Positions 53,924-62,991 of a DNA stretch of 64,000 nt are shown here, one piece after another. The stretch is from an uncultured Alphaproteobacteria bacterium (GTDB taxonomy: Bacteria; Pseudomonadota; Alphaproteobacteria; HIMB59; GCA-002718135). The stretch's first letter is position 1, and each line of letters starts with the position of its first letter. The notes under the pieces are model-generated. The model saw only the letters and a list, made by a program, of their open reading frames with translations, was not told the origin of the DNA and did no database searches. The stretch covers positions 59,944-123,943 of the forward strand of contig CACFXU010000004.1 in NCBI GenBank assembly GCA_902570155.1. Reading direction: 5' to 3'. Position numbers and translations under genes: made by a program.

Positions 53924-54688
53924 ATGAATTATAAAACATTTGCAAAAAAAAATATTTTTAAGACAGATGAGTTTTATCAATTTAATCTTTTATTTAATGA
54001 TATTGACAAAATTAATAAGATGAATTTTAAACATATTGCAATTTTAGAAAGATCACATATTTATAATGGATTTAGTATTTTTTCACCATTAATAAGATCT
54101 AAATCAGTTTCAATTATTGATTACCAGTTTTCAAAAATGATTAAAAAAAGAATTGGTTATCAATATAAGTGGATTGAAAAATTAGAATATAAATTTTTAA
54201 AATCTGAATTTTTAATTAAAGACGATTTAAAAAAATTTATATTCAATTTTAAAAAAATAGATTGTGATTTATTAATTATTCCAAATGTATTACATCATTG
54301 TAGTGATTTTAAATTATTGCTAAAATATTTGTTAAAAAAAATGCCATATATTAAATATATCTACATATTTGACAGTTATTTAAGAGAAGGTCATCAGCAT
54401 CCTTTTGATTATGCTAGACACACACCATCTTCAATTGAAAAAATATTTTCTGATTTAAATATAAGGACTTTTAAAATTAACAAAATAGGTAACGCATTTG
54501 ATGTGTTATTATATTTTATATCTCAGTCAAAAGTTTTATTGGATAATAATGAAAATAAAAACCTTAAAAATAAATTCAACGAAATTATTCCTCTTCTACA
54601 AAGCAAAAGAAAATCTAAAAAATGGGAAGATTTAGGAAGGAAATATGCTTCTTTAAATTCAGCCTATTCAATTTTCGGTAAAAAATAA
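53924..54688 (+). CDS. Unknown protein, possible divergent methyltransferase
   Basis: This is a 254-residue lysine/isoleucine-rich soluble protein. A block IDCDLLIIPNVLHHCSDF resembles the post-motif part of class I methyltransferases, and FDSYLREGHQHPFDYARHTPSSIEKIF follows. No clear glycine-rich SAM motif is seen. It is 1 nt after neuC, so it belongs to the same transcript and probably modifies or transfers a sugar. The assignment to methyltransferases is a guess. Confidence 0.4.
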   Translation: MNYKTFAKKNIFKTDEFYQFNLLFNDIDKINKMNFKHIAILERSHIYNGFSIFSPLIRSKSVSIIDYQFSKMIKKRIGYQYKWIEKLEYKFLKSEFLIKDDLKKFIFNFKKIDCDLLIIPNVLHHCSDFKLLLKYLLKKMPYIKYIYIFDSYLREGHQHPFDYARHTPSSIEKIFSDLNIRTFKINKIGNAFDVLLYFISQSKVLLDNNENKNLKNKFNEIIPLLQSKRKSKKWEDLGRKYASLNSAYSIFGKK

Positions 54689-54693
54689 TATAG

Positions 54694-55461
54694 TTATCCA
54701 TAAACATAAGGATTATGAAAAAGATTTAAGTCAAAACTTTTTGACTCCAAATTAATTTTTTTACTAAAAAAATTTGAGACAATTTTTTCATTAAAATCTT
54801 TATTTTTGCTGAGTCTCTTCAACTTATTATTATCTTGTGTGATTGTATTTAATTTAAATATTTTTTTACTTTTTATTTTATAATTTAATGACTCAAATGC
54901 AGACATTACCGTTGACATAGGATAGTCATAAATATCATTCTTTAAGTTAGATATAGCATGATATAGAATATCACCTCCATCTAGTTCTTTTGAAATATAA
55001 TGAATAGTTGCTCCCACTAAGTGAGGATTATCATCGTACATTGCCCAAAAGTTACAGCCCGAACCCCTGTAGAATGGAGATATGCCCATATGAATATTAA
55101 TTGCTTTATTTTCAATCAAAAATTCAATTAAATCATCTTTAATAAAACTACTACCAAAAACAATATATAAATCACTTTTCAAAAAATTATTAATATTTTC
55201 TAAATTGATTTTACTAAGCATATTTGCTTCAATTTTTTTAATATAGATATTTTTGTTTTTAAAATTAAAATTATTACCAAAATATTTTATTTCTGATTTT
55301 TTGACATTTTCAAAATATTTATTTATTGTGAATAAATTAGATCCACTATTAATTTTTTTTTTAGATTCTTGAATAACAAATAGTTCTGTGCAACTACTTG
55401 ATAGCAATTCAATCAAATAATTGTGCCTTGGATGATTAGAAGTAAATATTGTTAGTTTCAT
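54694..55461 (-). CDS. Formyltransferase-like sugar N-formyltransferase
   Basis: This is a 255-residue protein with the methionyl-tRNA formyltransferase fold: AINIHMGISPFYRGSGCNFWAMYDD (catalytic N-x-H) and VGATIHYISKELDGGDILY, the H and D of the formyl-transfer site. It is shorter than Fmt and lacks its C-terminal tRNA domain. Within a glycan cluster it probably formylates an amino sugar. It is coupled to the deacetylase gene by a one-base overlap and abuts the previous gene convergently. Confidence 0.85.
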   Translation of the reverse strand: MKLTIFTSNHPRHNYLIELLSSSCTELFVIQESKKKINSGSNLFTINKYFENVKKSEIKYFGNNFNFKNKNIYIKKIEANMLSKINLENINNFLKSDLYIVFGSSFIKDDLIEFLIENKAINIHMGISPFYRGSGCNFWAMYDDNPHLVGATIHYISKELDGGDILYHAISNLKNDIYDYPMSTVMSAFESLNYKIKSKKIFKLNTITQDNNKLKRLSKNKDFNEKIVSNFFSKKINLESKSFDLNLFHNPYVYG

Positions 55462-56432
55462 TAATTCATTTTATTAACTATTAATGCATGATCGTATCGA
55501 GCAATTTCTAAATTTGAATTATTAACTTTTTTCATTCCTTTACTTTTTTCAACATTAATTATATTTTTAAATCCAATTTCGATATTCAGCGAATTTAAAA
55601 TTTCTAATGTATTTTTATTGTAGCTTCCACATGGATGTGACATGTATTTTATTTCTTTATTATCTATATTTAGTATCTCAGATAGTTTTTTTTTATTTAC
55701 ATTATATTCTTTTAATTGTTCTTCAAACTCTAATTTTTCAATTAATGTCGGATGGGTATGAGAATGCATTCCAATTTTATGACCTAACTTATAAATATCA
55801 TTAAGAGTTTGTGCATTAAAAAAGATCTTATTAAATATTTCTGAGGGAATAAATTTTTTTTTTTCAAACATCTCTAACATTAAGTTTTTATAGTCTTCTT
55901 TATGTAAATATAAATCTCTTACAAGTCTAAATTTTATGTCTTCAATTGAATAATAATTATATTTATATTTAATACTAGTAATTAAGTCTTTTTTATTACT
56001 AAAGAAATTTTCTAAATCTACACCTAATAAATTATAGAAATATTTATAAAAATCATCAATTGATTTAAAAAAATTTAATCTAAAATATCTATAGACTTCC
56101 AAATAATCAGGTTCGTTGTCAAATAAAGATGTATATATAAAAAAAAAGGCTTTAATTTTGAAATCTTCTAAAACTGGGATTGCTATATCACTTTGACATT
56201 TAATTCCATCATCAAAAGTGAGACAAACATTTTTATTTGTTAATTCATTTTCTTTGTATCTATGGTAGAAATCATCTGCATCAATTATATTTTCTCTTCC
56301 AACAAAGTTAATAATATTGACCAAAGTTTCTTTACTTATCGATCCTTGACCCTTTAAGTGTAATTTATCATCATGAAAATGATGAAACATGACTCCATGA
56401 AAGAAATTTAATTTACTGTTGAAATAATTCAT
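55461..56432 (-). CDS. Polysaccharide deacetylase (NodB homology)
   Basis: This is a 323-residue CE4-type protein: VCLTFDDGIKCQSDIAIPVLEDF (motif 1 TFDDG), later IGMHSHTHPTL (H-x-x-x-H metal ligands) and MSHPCGSYNKNTLEIL (motif 3). These deacetylate N-acetyl groups of glycans. It is the first gene of the deacetylase-formyltransferase pair, which suggests that a free amine made by one is then formylated by the other, though this is inference. There is no obvious signal peptide, so a cytoplasmic precursor may be the substrate. Confidence 0.85.
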   Translation of the reverse strand: MNYFNSKLNFFHGVMFHHFHDDKLHLKGQGSISKETLVNIINFVGRENIIDADDFYHRYKENELTNKNVCLTFDDGIKCQSDIAIPVLEDFKIKAFFFIYTSLFDNEPDYLEVYRYFRLNFFKSIDDFYKYFYNLLGVDLENFFSNKKDLITSIKYKYNYYSIEDIKFRLVRDLYLHKEDYKNLMLEMFEKKKFIPSEIFNKIFFNAQTLNDIYKLGHKIGMHSHTHPTLIEKLEFEEQLKEYNVNKKKLSEILNIDNKEIKYMSHPCGSYNKNTLEILNSLNIEIGFKNIINVEKSKGMKKVNNSNLEIARYDHALIVNKMN

Positions 56433-56609
56433 TTTATTTTAAAACTTTAATAAATTATTTTTGATTTAAAATCTCAGAATCTAATTTATTATAAATAAAT
56501 AATATCATATTTGTTATTAATTTAGAAATTAAATTACTAGCTTATAAATAAGACTTTATGTTTTATTTTTATATATTATATTTTTTAATTAAATATCAAT
56601 TTATTTATT
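56433..56609. other. Intergenic AT-rich divergent spacer
   Basis: 177 nt separates the deacetylase gene (minus) from the ligase/polymerase gene (plus). It is almost entirely A and T with no hairpin, repeat or ORF of note. Presumably both promoters lie here but I cannot place them confidently. No JUMPstart/ops-like sequence is visible. Confidence 0.6.
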
Positions 56610-57848
56610 ATGTACACAAATTCAATTTTTAATAAAATTGTATCGTTTCTTTTTATTTCCCTTCCAATCAGTTTGATTTTTGGACCTTTTTTTACAGACC
56701 TTACAGTTGTGATAATTGGAATATATGCTTTGTTAAATTATAAAAAAATAAAGTTTAGTAACGTTCCGAATTTCTTTATTATTATTTTTTTTATTTTTTA
56801 CTTTTATATATTAATTAATTCATTACTTAGCACTAACAAGCTATTATCACTCGAGTCCTCTCTTTTTTATTTTCGTTACTTTTTTTTTATATTAGGTGGA
56901 ATAATTTTAATTAATTCAGATCAAAAATTACTTCCATACTTTTTTATTATATTAATTTCTATATCTTTATTATTATCATTACACTCATTATACTTATTTT
57001 TTTTTAATCAAACTTATATTGATTTATGTTTTGAAAATTCTGAGATGTGTAGAATAAGTAGTCTTTTTAATGAAGAATTAATTATGGGATCTTATTTAGC
57101 AAGAATTATGCCTTTAATAATATTATCGCTTAGTATTTATCTAAAGAATAAATATAAAAATATAATAATATTTTTTTCAATTTTGTTATTAATTTTAACC
57201 TGTCTTATTAGCGGGGAAAGAAATTCTTTTATATTAAGTTTAGTTTCTGGATTTCTTTTAATTATAAATTATAAAAAAAATTTAAAAATATTATTTTCAG
57301 CATTTTTTACTATACTATTAATTTCAACTATCTTTATAATTACAAATGATGCAATAAAAAATAGACTTATAGATCAAACTTTTGATGAAAGTTTTACAAG
57401 TGAAAAAATTATAATTATTTCACCTGTGTACAATGATCTATATTTAAATGCTATTACTCTTTTTTTTGAAAAACCTTTACAAGGTCATGGACCAAAGACA
57501 TTCCGAGAAATCTGTAAAAAAAATAAGGATTTATATCCATCAGGTTGCTCTACTCACCCTCACAATCTTTATCTTCAATTGCTTAGTGAAACAGGTATAA
57601 TCGGAACATCATTTATTTTTATTTTTCTTATATTTTGTTCATACAAATTTATAATAAATTTGTTTTATTATAAAAGTCAATTATTGCTTACTAAAAATTA
57701 TTTATATATTGCTGTAATGGTTAATTTATTTCCATTAGCATCATCTGGAAATTTTTTTAATAATTGGCTAAGTTGTATTTATTTTTTACCTCTTATATTT
57801 TTATGGGGTATAAATAATAAATCAATAAATCATTATGCTAACGCTTAA
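56610..57848 (+). CDS. O-antigen ligase / polymerase-like membrane protein (WaaL/Wzy)
   Basis: This is a 412-residue polytopic membrane protein, about ten hydrophobic segments. The large periplasmic loop carries GHGPKTFREICKK and the family mark STHPHNLYLQLLSETGIIG (H-P-H-N), found in the Wzy_C/WaaL superfamily. WaaL ligates O-antigen to lipid A-core; Wzy polymerises repeats. The two cannot be separated by sequence alone. The single copy next to glycan genes suggests a role in the surface polysaccharide. The start is ATG, and no upstream coupling exists. Confidence 0.82.
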   Translation: MYTNSIFNKIVSFLFISLPISLIFGPFFTDLTVVIIGIYALLNYKKIKFSNVPNFFIIIFFIFYFYILINSLLSTNKLLSLESSLFYFRYFFFILGGIILINSDQKLLPYFFIILISISLLLSLHSLYLFFFNQTYIDLCFENSEMCRISSLFNEELIMGSYLARIMPLIILSLSIYLKNKYKNIIIFFSILLLILTCLISGERNSFILSLVSGFLLIINYKKNLKILFSAFFTILLISTIFIITNDAIKNRLIDQTFDESFTSEKIIIISPVYNDLYLNAITLFFEKPLQGHGPKTFREICKKNKDLYPSGCSTHPHNLYLQLLSETGIIGTSFIFIFLIFCSYKFIINLFYYKSQLLLTKNYLYIAVMVNLFPLASSGNFFNNWLSCIYFLPLIFLWGINNKSINHYANA

Positions 57849-57849
57849 T

Positions 57850-59685
57850 ATGTTTTATAAAAAAATTGTAAATTTAAGCCCAAGAATTAAGAAATTAATA
57901 CTAGTTACAATTGATTTAATTAATTTTATTTTAGCTATACTATTAAGTTTAGCTATACTTGAAAATGAAATTACTAATAACTTAATATTTTTTTATTTTT
58001 ATATTCAAACATTGATCATAACATTTTTTTTTAAATTTTATAGTTATCCAATTAGATTAACTGATGAAATTTTTTTTATCAGGATTTTATTAATTCAATT
58101 AATTTCTTTTATGATCTTAATTGTATTATCGTATCTTTTAAATTTAACATATAGCTACAGTTTATTTATACTTATTGTAATTATAAATTTAATTTTTATA
58201 AATTTTTCAAGAATTTTATTAGTTTTTATTTTAAATAAACTTAAAAATTATTCTTTAACTAAAAAATTAGTAGTAATTTATGGAGCTGGAGAGGCTGGGA
58301 AGAAACTTCTTTTTAATATAGAAAGAAATAAAACATATAAAGTTCTTTGCTTTCTTGACGATGACAAACTTTTGCATGGAAAATATATTAAGAATTATCT
58401 TGTAAAGGGTGATTACAAAGTAGTTAGTTCATTAAGTAAAAATAATAACATAATAATTTTACTATCTATTCCACAATTATCAGTTGATAGAAAACAATTT
58501 TTAATAAATTATTTTTTTGAAAAAAATATTCAAATTAAAAGCATTCCATCATTAGAAGAGCTTATAAATAATAAAAAAAATATTTCAAATTTAAGAACAT
58601 TTGAAATTGAGGATTTAATTAAAAGAAAAAAACAACTTCCAATTAAAAATTTAATTAATAGTGTTGTTAAAGATCATAACATTTTAATAACTGGTGCGGG
58701 AGGTTCAATTGGTTCTGCTCTTTGTGTAGAAATTATTAAATATAATCCTAAAAAATTATTTTTATTAGACAATTCTGAAATAAATTTATTTAACTTAAAA
58801 AATAAAATTAATAATATAAATACAAAGATTGATATTAAATTAATACTTGGATCAATAAATAATATATTATTTTTAGAAGATATTTTTAAGTCCAATAAAA
58901 TTGACTCTGTTTATCATGCAGCTGCTTATAAACATGTCGAATTAGTAGAAGAAAATATTTTTCAATCTTTACAGAACAATGTCATTGGAACATATAATAT
59001 AGGAAATATTTCTTCAAAATATAAGGTTAAGTATTTTACACACATTTCGACAGATAAAGCTGTTGAACCTTCAAGCTATATGGGATTATCAAAAAAAATA
59101 TCTGAAAATTTAATTTTATTACTTCAAAAAAATATTAATAAAAATAATTTATTAACTAAATTTTCAATTGTAAGATTTGGTAATGTGTTAGGTTCTTCAG
59201 GGTCAGCAATTCAAATTTTTAAAAAACAGATTGCTAGTGGTGGACCTGTTACTGTTACTGATCCTAAAGCAACAAGATATTTTATGACAATAAACGAAGC
59301 TGTAGAATTAGTATTACAATGTGCTTCAATAAAAAGTGAAGATGAAATATTTATTTTAGATATGGGTGAGCCAGTTAATATTTTAGAAATCGCAAAAAAA
59401 ATTATTTATTTAAGTGGGTATGTTTATGTATTGAATCCAAAAGGTAATAATAATCAAGATATTAGTAATCAAATTATACCAATAAAAATAATAGGTTTAA
59501 AAAAAGGAGAAAAGGTAAATGAAAAATTATCAGAGAACAATATTTATAAAAGTACTATACATCCAAAAATTTTTTTAACACAAGTAAAATTTAAAAAATA
59601 TTCAAATATTGAAGAGTTAGTTAATAATGTTAAAAATATTATAGCTGATCAAGATAGCAACAAGCTACAACATTTCTTTGATTAA
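57850..59685 (+). CDS. Membrane nucleoside-diphosphate-sugar 4,6-dehydratase (WbpM/CapD/FlaA1 type)
   Basis: This is a 611-residue protein (616 in the track). Four N-terminal membrane segments are followed by a Rossmann domain (YGAGEAGKKLL, about residues 145-155) and a second SDR domain: GAGGSIGSALCVEIIKYNPKKLFLLDNSEIN, YHAAAYKHVELVEEN, STDKAVEPSSYMGLSKK. At the catalytic Tyr position the sequence has Met (YMGLSKK), as in WbpM-type enzymes, which use UDP-GlcNAc. I prefer ATG 57850 (MFYKKIV) to the track's ATG 57835 because the latter overlaps the ligase gene. Confidence 0.88.
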   Translation: MFYKKIVNLSPRIKKLILVTIDLINFILAILLSLAILENEITNNLIFFYFYIQTLIITFFFKFYSYPIRLTDEIFFIRILLIQLISFMILIVLSYLLNLTYSYSLFILIVIINLIFINFSRILLVFILNKLKNYSLTKKLVVIYGAGEAGKKLLFNIERNKTYKVLCFLDDDKLLHGKYIKNYLVKGDYKVVSSLSKNNNIIILLSIPQLSVDRKQFLINYFFEKNIQIKSIPSLEELINNKKNISNLRTFEIEDLIKRKKQLPIKNLINSVVKDHNILITGAGGSIGSALCVEIIKYNPKKLFLLDNSEINLFNLKNKINNINTKIDIKLILGSINNILFLEDIFKSNKIDSVYHAAAYKHVELVEENIFQSLQNNVIGTYNIGNISSKYKVKYFTHISTDKAVEPSSYMGLSKKISENLILLLQKNINKNNLLTKFSIVRFGNVLGSSGSAIQIFKKQIASGGPVTVTDPKATRYFMTINEAVELVLQCASIKSEDEIFILDMGEPVNILEIAKKIIYLSGYVYVLNPKGNNNQDISNQIIPIKIIGLKKGEKVNEKLSENNIYKSTIHPKIFLTQVKFKKYSNIEELVNNVKNIIADQDSNKLQHFFD

Positions 59686-59718
59686 AAAATTTTTTAGTTT
59701 ATAAAATTGAAATAAGTC

Positions 59719-60708
59719 ATGACTATTTTAATTACAGGAGGATCAGGTTTTATTGGTTTTAACTTTATTAAATTATGGCAATCAAAAAATAATGAGAAAA
59801 TTATAAATATAGATAAAAAAAAATATTCAATCGCAAAAAAAAGAAATTTATCTAATAATTCAAACTTAATAACTTATAATATAAATGTTGCTAATACTAA
59901 TAAGATATCCAAAATATTAAAAAAATATAATCCAAGATTAGTTATACATTTTGCTGCAGAGTCTCATGTTGATAAATCTTTAAATAAGCCAAGTTTTTTT
60001 ATTAAAAATAATTGTTATGATTCATCTAAATTTTTAAATTTGATTTTTAATTATTGGAAAAATAATGAAATTATAAATAAAAATAAATTTCGATTTATTA
60101 ATATTTCAACTGACGAAGTATATGGTCATTTAAATCCTAAAGATCCTCCATTTAACGAAACAACAAACATTAATCCAAGAAATCCATACAGCGTTTCTAA
60201 ATCTTCTTTTGATTTACTCTGTAATAGTTATTTTTATGCATATAATTTTCCTGTAATAACAACTCACTGTACTAATAATTTTGGTAAATACCAATCTAAA
60301 GATAAATTAATTCCACTTGTTATAAAAAAAGCAATTAATTTTAAAAAAATTCCAGTTTATGGAGATGGACAGCAAATAAGAGATTGGCTTTTTGTAAAAG
60401 ATCACTGTTTTGCTATTTTGAAGATTATAAAAAAAGGTATTCCAGGCAATAAATATAATATAGGTGGTAATAATGAAATTAAAAATATTGACTTGGTGAT
60501 ATTGATTTGTAAAATTTTAGATAAATTAATTTATAAAAAAAAAGTCAAAAATTTTGATGAACTAATAACTTTTGTTAAAGATAGACCAGGACATGATCAA
60601 AGATATTCAATTAATTCAACAAAAATCAAAAAAGAACTTAATTGGGAATCAAAATCAAATTTTAAAAAAAGCTTAATTTCAACAATTAAGTGGTATATCA
60701 AAAATTAA
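59719..60708 (+). CDS. rfbB: dTDP-glucose 4,6-dehydratase
   Basis: RfbB makes dTDP-4-keto-6-deoxyglucose from dTDP-glucose. The 329-residue SDR starts ILITGGSGFIGFNFIKLW, with HFAAESHVDKSL, STDEVYGHL, and catalytic Tyr/Lys in NPYSVSKSSFD, plus GDGQQIRDWLFVKDHC. Matches and length are typical. It is the first of rfbB-D-A-C, the full dTDP-L-rhamnose set in one transcript. Confidence 0.95.
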   Translation: MTILITGGSGFIGFNFIKLWQSKNNEKIINIDKKKYSIAKKRNLSNNSNLITYNINVANTNKISKILKKYNPRLVIHFAAESHVDKSLNKPSFFIKNNCYDSSKFLNLIFNYWKNNEIINKNKFRFINISTDEVYGHLNPKDPPFNETTNINPRNPYSVSKSSFDLLCNSYFYAYNFPVITTHCTNNFGKYQSKDKLIPLVIKKAINFKKIPVYGDGQQIRDWLFVKDHCFAILKIIKKGIPGNKYNIGGNNEIKNIDLVILICKILDKLIYKKKVKNFDELITFVKDRPGHDQRYSINSTKIKKELNWESKSNFKKSLISTIKWYIKN

Positions 60709-60724
60709 TAATTAATCTAATTAA

Positions 60725-61582
60725 ATGAAAATTGTTATTTTTGGAAGCACTGGACAAGTAGGAAGTGAGATCAAAAAAAAATTAAAAAATTATAATTTAT
60801 TTTGCCCGAAAAGATCTGAAGTTAATTTTTTAAATATTAAGAAAGTAATTTCATACTTACAATGCATACAACCTGATATTATTATTAATGCAGCAGCTTA
60901 TACTGACGTATCTAAAGCTCAAATTGAAAAAAAATTATGTAAATCAATAAATTCTATCATTATAAAAAAATTATCTATTTATTGTAAACAAAATAAAGTA
61001 ATTCTTCTTCATTTTTCTACAGATTATGTATATGACGGGAAATCTAAATATAAACATAAAGAAAACGAAAAGTTAAATCCAAAATCTACTTATGGATTGT
61101 CGAAACTTTTATCAGAAAAATATATTATTAATTCAGATTGTTTCTATATTATATTAAGAACATCTTGGGTGTATGGGGGGGAGAATAATTTTATTACCAA
61201 AATCAATAATCAAATAAAAAAAAATAAAGTATTTTATGTAGTGAATGATCAAATTGGCTCACCAACTCCTAAAGAATTATTAGGTATGATAACTAAAAAA
61301 CTAATAAATATCTTGAGAAACAAACATAAAAATAGAAAAATTCAGAAGATATTTAACATTTGTCCCGATGGATATATCAGTAGATATGATTTAGCTAAAT
61401 ATATATTTAAACAAAAAAGATATCAAAAAAAAATTAATTTTTTTCCAATAAAATCGTCTCAGTTTGGAAAAAACATTAGACCATTAAATTCAAAACTTAA
61501 CACAAATAAAATTAAGAATTTTTTAAATATAGACATCAAAGATTGGAGTATATATTTGAATAAATATTTAAAGAAAATATGA
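60725..61582 (+). CDS. rfbD: dTDP-4-dehydrorhamnose reductase
   Basis: RfbD is the last enzyme of dTDP-L-rhamnose synthesis. The 285-residue SDR has GSTGQVGSEIKKKL, IINAAAYTDVSKAQ, FSTDYVYDGKSKYKHKENE and catalytic Tyr/Lys in STYGLSKLLSEKYI, with RTSWVYG. It overlaps rfbA by 4 nt. Confidence 0.94.
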   Translation: MKIVIFGSTGQVGSEIKKKLKNYNLFCPKRSEVNFLNIKKVISYLQCIQPDIIINAAAYTDVSKAQIEKKLCKSINSIIIKKLSIYCKQNKVILLHFSTDYVYDGKSKYKHKENEKLNPKSTYGLSKLLSEKYIINSDCFYIILRTSWVYGGENNFITKINNQIKKNKVFYVVNDQIGSPTPKELLGMITKKLINILRNKHKNRKIQKIFNICPDGYISRYDLAKYIFKQKRYQKKINFFPIKSSQFGKNIRPLNSKLNTNKIKNFLNIDIKDWSIYLNKYLKKI

Positions 61583-62448
61583 ATAGAAAAGGCATAATAT
61601 TAGCAGGAGGACTAAATACAAGATTATTTCCAATAACAAAAGTAATTTCAAAGCAATTACTGCCCGTATACGACAAACCATTGATTTATTATCCAATAAG
61701 TACTTTAATGTTAACAGGTATTAAAGAGATTTTAATAATTTCTGATAAAAATAATTTACCTATTTACAAGAAATTATTAGGCAATGGAAAAAACTTTGGA
61801 GTAAAATTATTTTACAAGTTACAGAATAAACCAAGAGGTATCGCAGAAGCTTTAATAATAGGAAAAAACTTTCTAAAAAAATCTCCCGTTGCATTGATAT
61901 TAGGAGATAATATATTTTATGGAAATAATTTATTAAAAATTTTAAAAAAAAATTCCTTAAAAATAAATAAAAATACTATATTTGCTTATCAAGTCCCTAA
62001 TCCAAAACAGTTTGGTGTAGTGGAATTTAACCAAAAAAAAGGAATAAAATCAATAGAAGAAAAACCAAAAGATCCTAAATCAAATTTTGTTGTTACAGGT
62101 TTATATTTTTTTGATAAAAATGCAGTTGATTATGCATCAAAATTAAATTTTTCTCAAAGGGGTGAATTAGAAATAACTGATTTAAACAATATTTATTTAT
62201 CAAATAAAAATCTCTCTATTGAAATTCTGGGTAGAGGTTTTTCTTGGTTTGATTGTGGAACACCTGATTTACTTTATCAGGCGCAATCATTTGTCCAACT
62301 AATGCAAAATAGAAATATGCTTCAAATTGGATGTTTAGAGGAGATTGCTATAGGGAATAAGTGGATCTCAAAAAATCTTTTAAAAAAAATGATAAAAGAA
62401 TATCCTGAAAATCAATATAAAAACTACCTAAAGAAAATGTTGTATTAA
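61579..62448 (+). CDS. rfbA: Glucose-1-phosphate thymidylyltransferase
   Basis: RfbA makes dTDP-glucose from glucose-1-phosphate and dTTP. The 289-residue protein has LAGGLNTRLFPITKVISKQLLPVYDKPLIYYPISTLM (usual form GGSGTRLYP; here LNTRLF), ALILGDNIFYG and RGFSWFDCGTPDLLYQA, all diagnostic of the family. It overlaps rfbD by 4 nt, and rfbC follows immediately. Confidence 0.95.
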   Translation: MNRKGIILAGGLNTRLFPITKVISKQLLPVYDKPLIYYPISTLMLTGIKEILIISDKNNLPIYKKLLGNGKNFGVKLFYKLQNKPRGIAEALIIGKNFLKKSPVALILGDNIFYGNNLLKILKKNSLKINKNTIFAYQVPNPKQFGVVEFNQKKGIKSIEEKPKDPKSNFVVTGLYFFDKNAVDYASKLNFSQRGELEITDLNNIYLSNKNLSIEILGRGFSWFDCGTPDLLYQAQSFVQLMQNRNMLQIGCLEEIAIGNKWISKNLLKKMIKEYPENQYKNYLKKMLY

Positions 62449-62988
62449 ATGAAAAATTATAAATTAATTTTTGATAAAGTTATTTATTTTAATCATGACA
62501 AATTCTTTGACAGTAGGGGGTTTTTTATGGAAACATTTAATAAAAAAAAATTTTATGAAACCTTTAATATAAATTTAAATATAAAACAAAATAACGTAGT
62601 CTTTTCAAAAAAGAATGTTTTGCGAGGATTACACTACCAAATTGGAAAAAGTAAACAGGGAAAATTAGTTACAGTTATTGAAGGAGAACTAATTGATGTT
62701 GTTGTAGATATAAGAAAAGGATCTAAATATTACGGTAAATCAAAATTAATAAAATTATCAAAAAAAAATAGACGATCATTATGGGTGCCTGCAGGTTTTG
62801 CACATGGATATTATACTTTATCTGATAAAAATATTGTAATCTATTCTGTTGATAATCAATATAATCCAAAATTACAACGTTCTATAAAATGGGATGACAA
62901 AACACTAAATATTAAATGGCCAATTAAAAAGAAATTACCAATATTGTCAATTAATGATAGGAAAGCTGATTCATTTAATAATTTATAA
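62449..62988 (+). CDS. rfbC: dTDP-4-dehydrorhamnose 3,5-epimerase
   Basis: RfbC is a 179-residue cupin-fold epimerase. Motifs are FDSRGFFMETFNKKKF, VLRGLHYQ (catalytic His), GKLVTVIEGELIDVVVDIR and WVPAGFAHGYYTLSD. The start directly follows the rfbA stop. It completes the rhamnose set. Confidence 0.95.
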   Translation: MKNYKLIFDKVIYFNHDKFFDSRGFFMETFNKKKFYETFNINLNIKQNNVVFSKKNVLRGLHYQIGKSKQGKLVTVIEGELIDVVVDIRKGSKYYGKSKLIKLSKKNRRSLWVPAGFAHGYYTLSDKNIVIYSVDNQYNPKLQRSIKWDDKTLNIKWPIKKKLPILSINDRKADSFNNL

Positions 62989-62991
62989 ATT

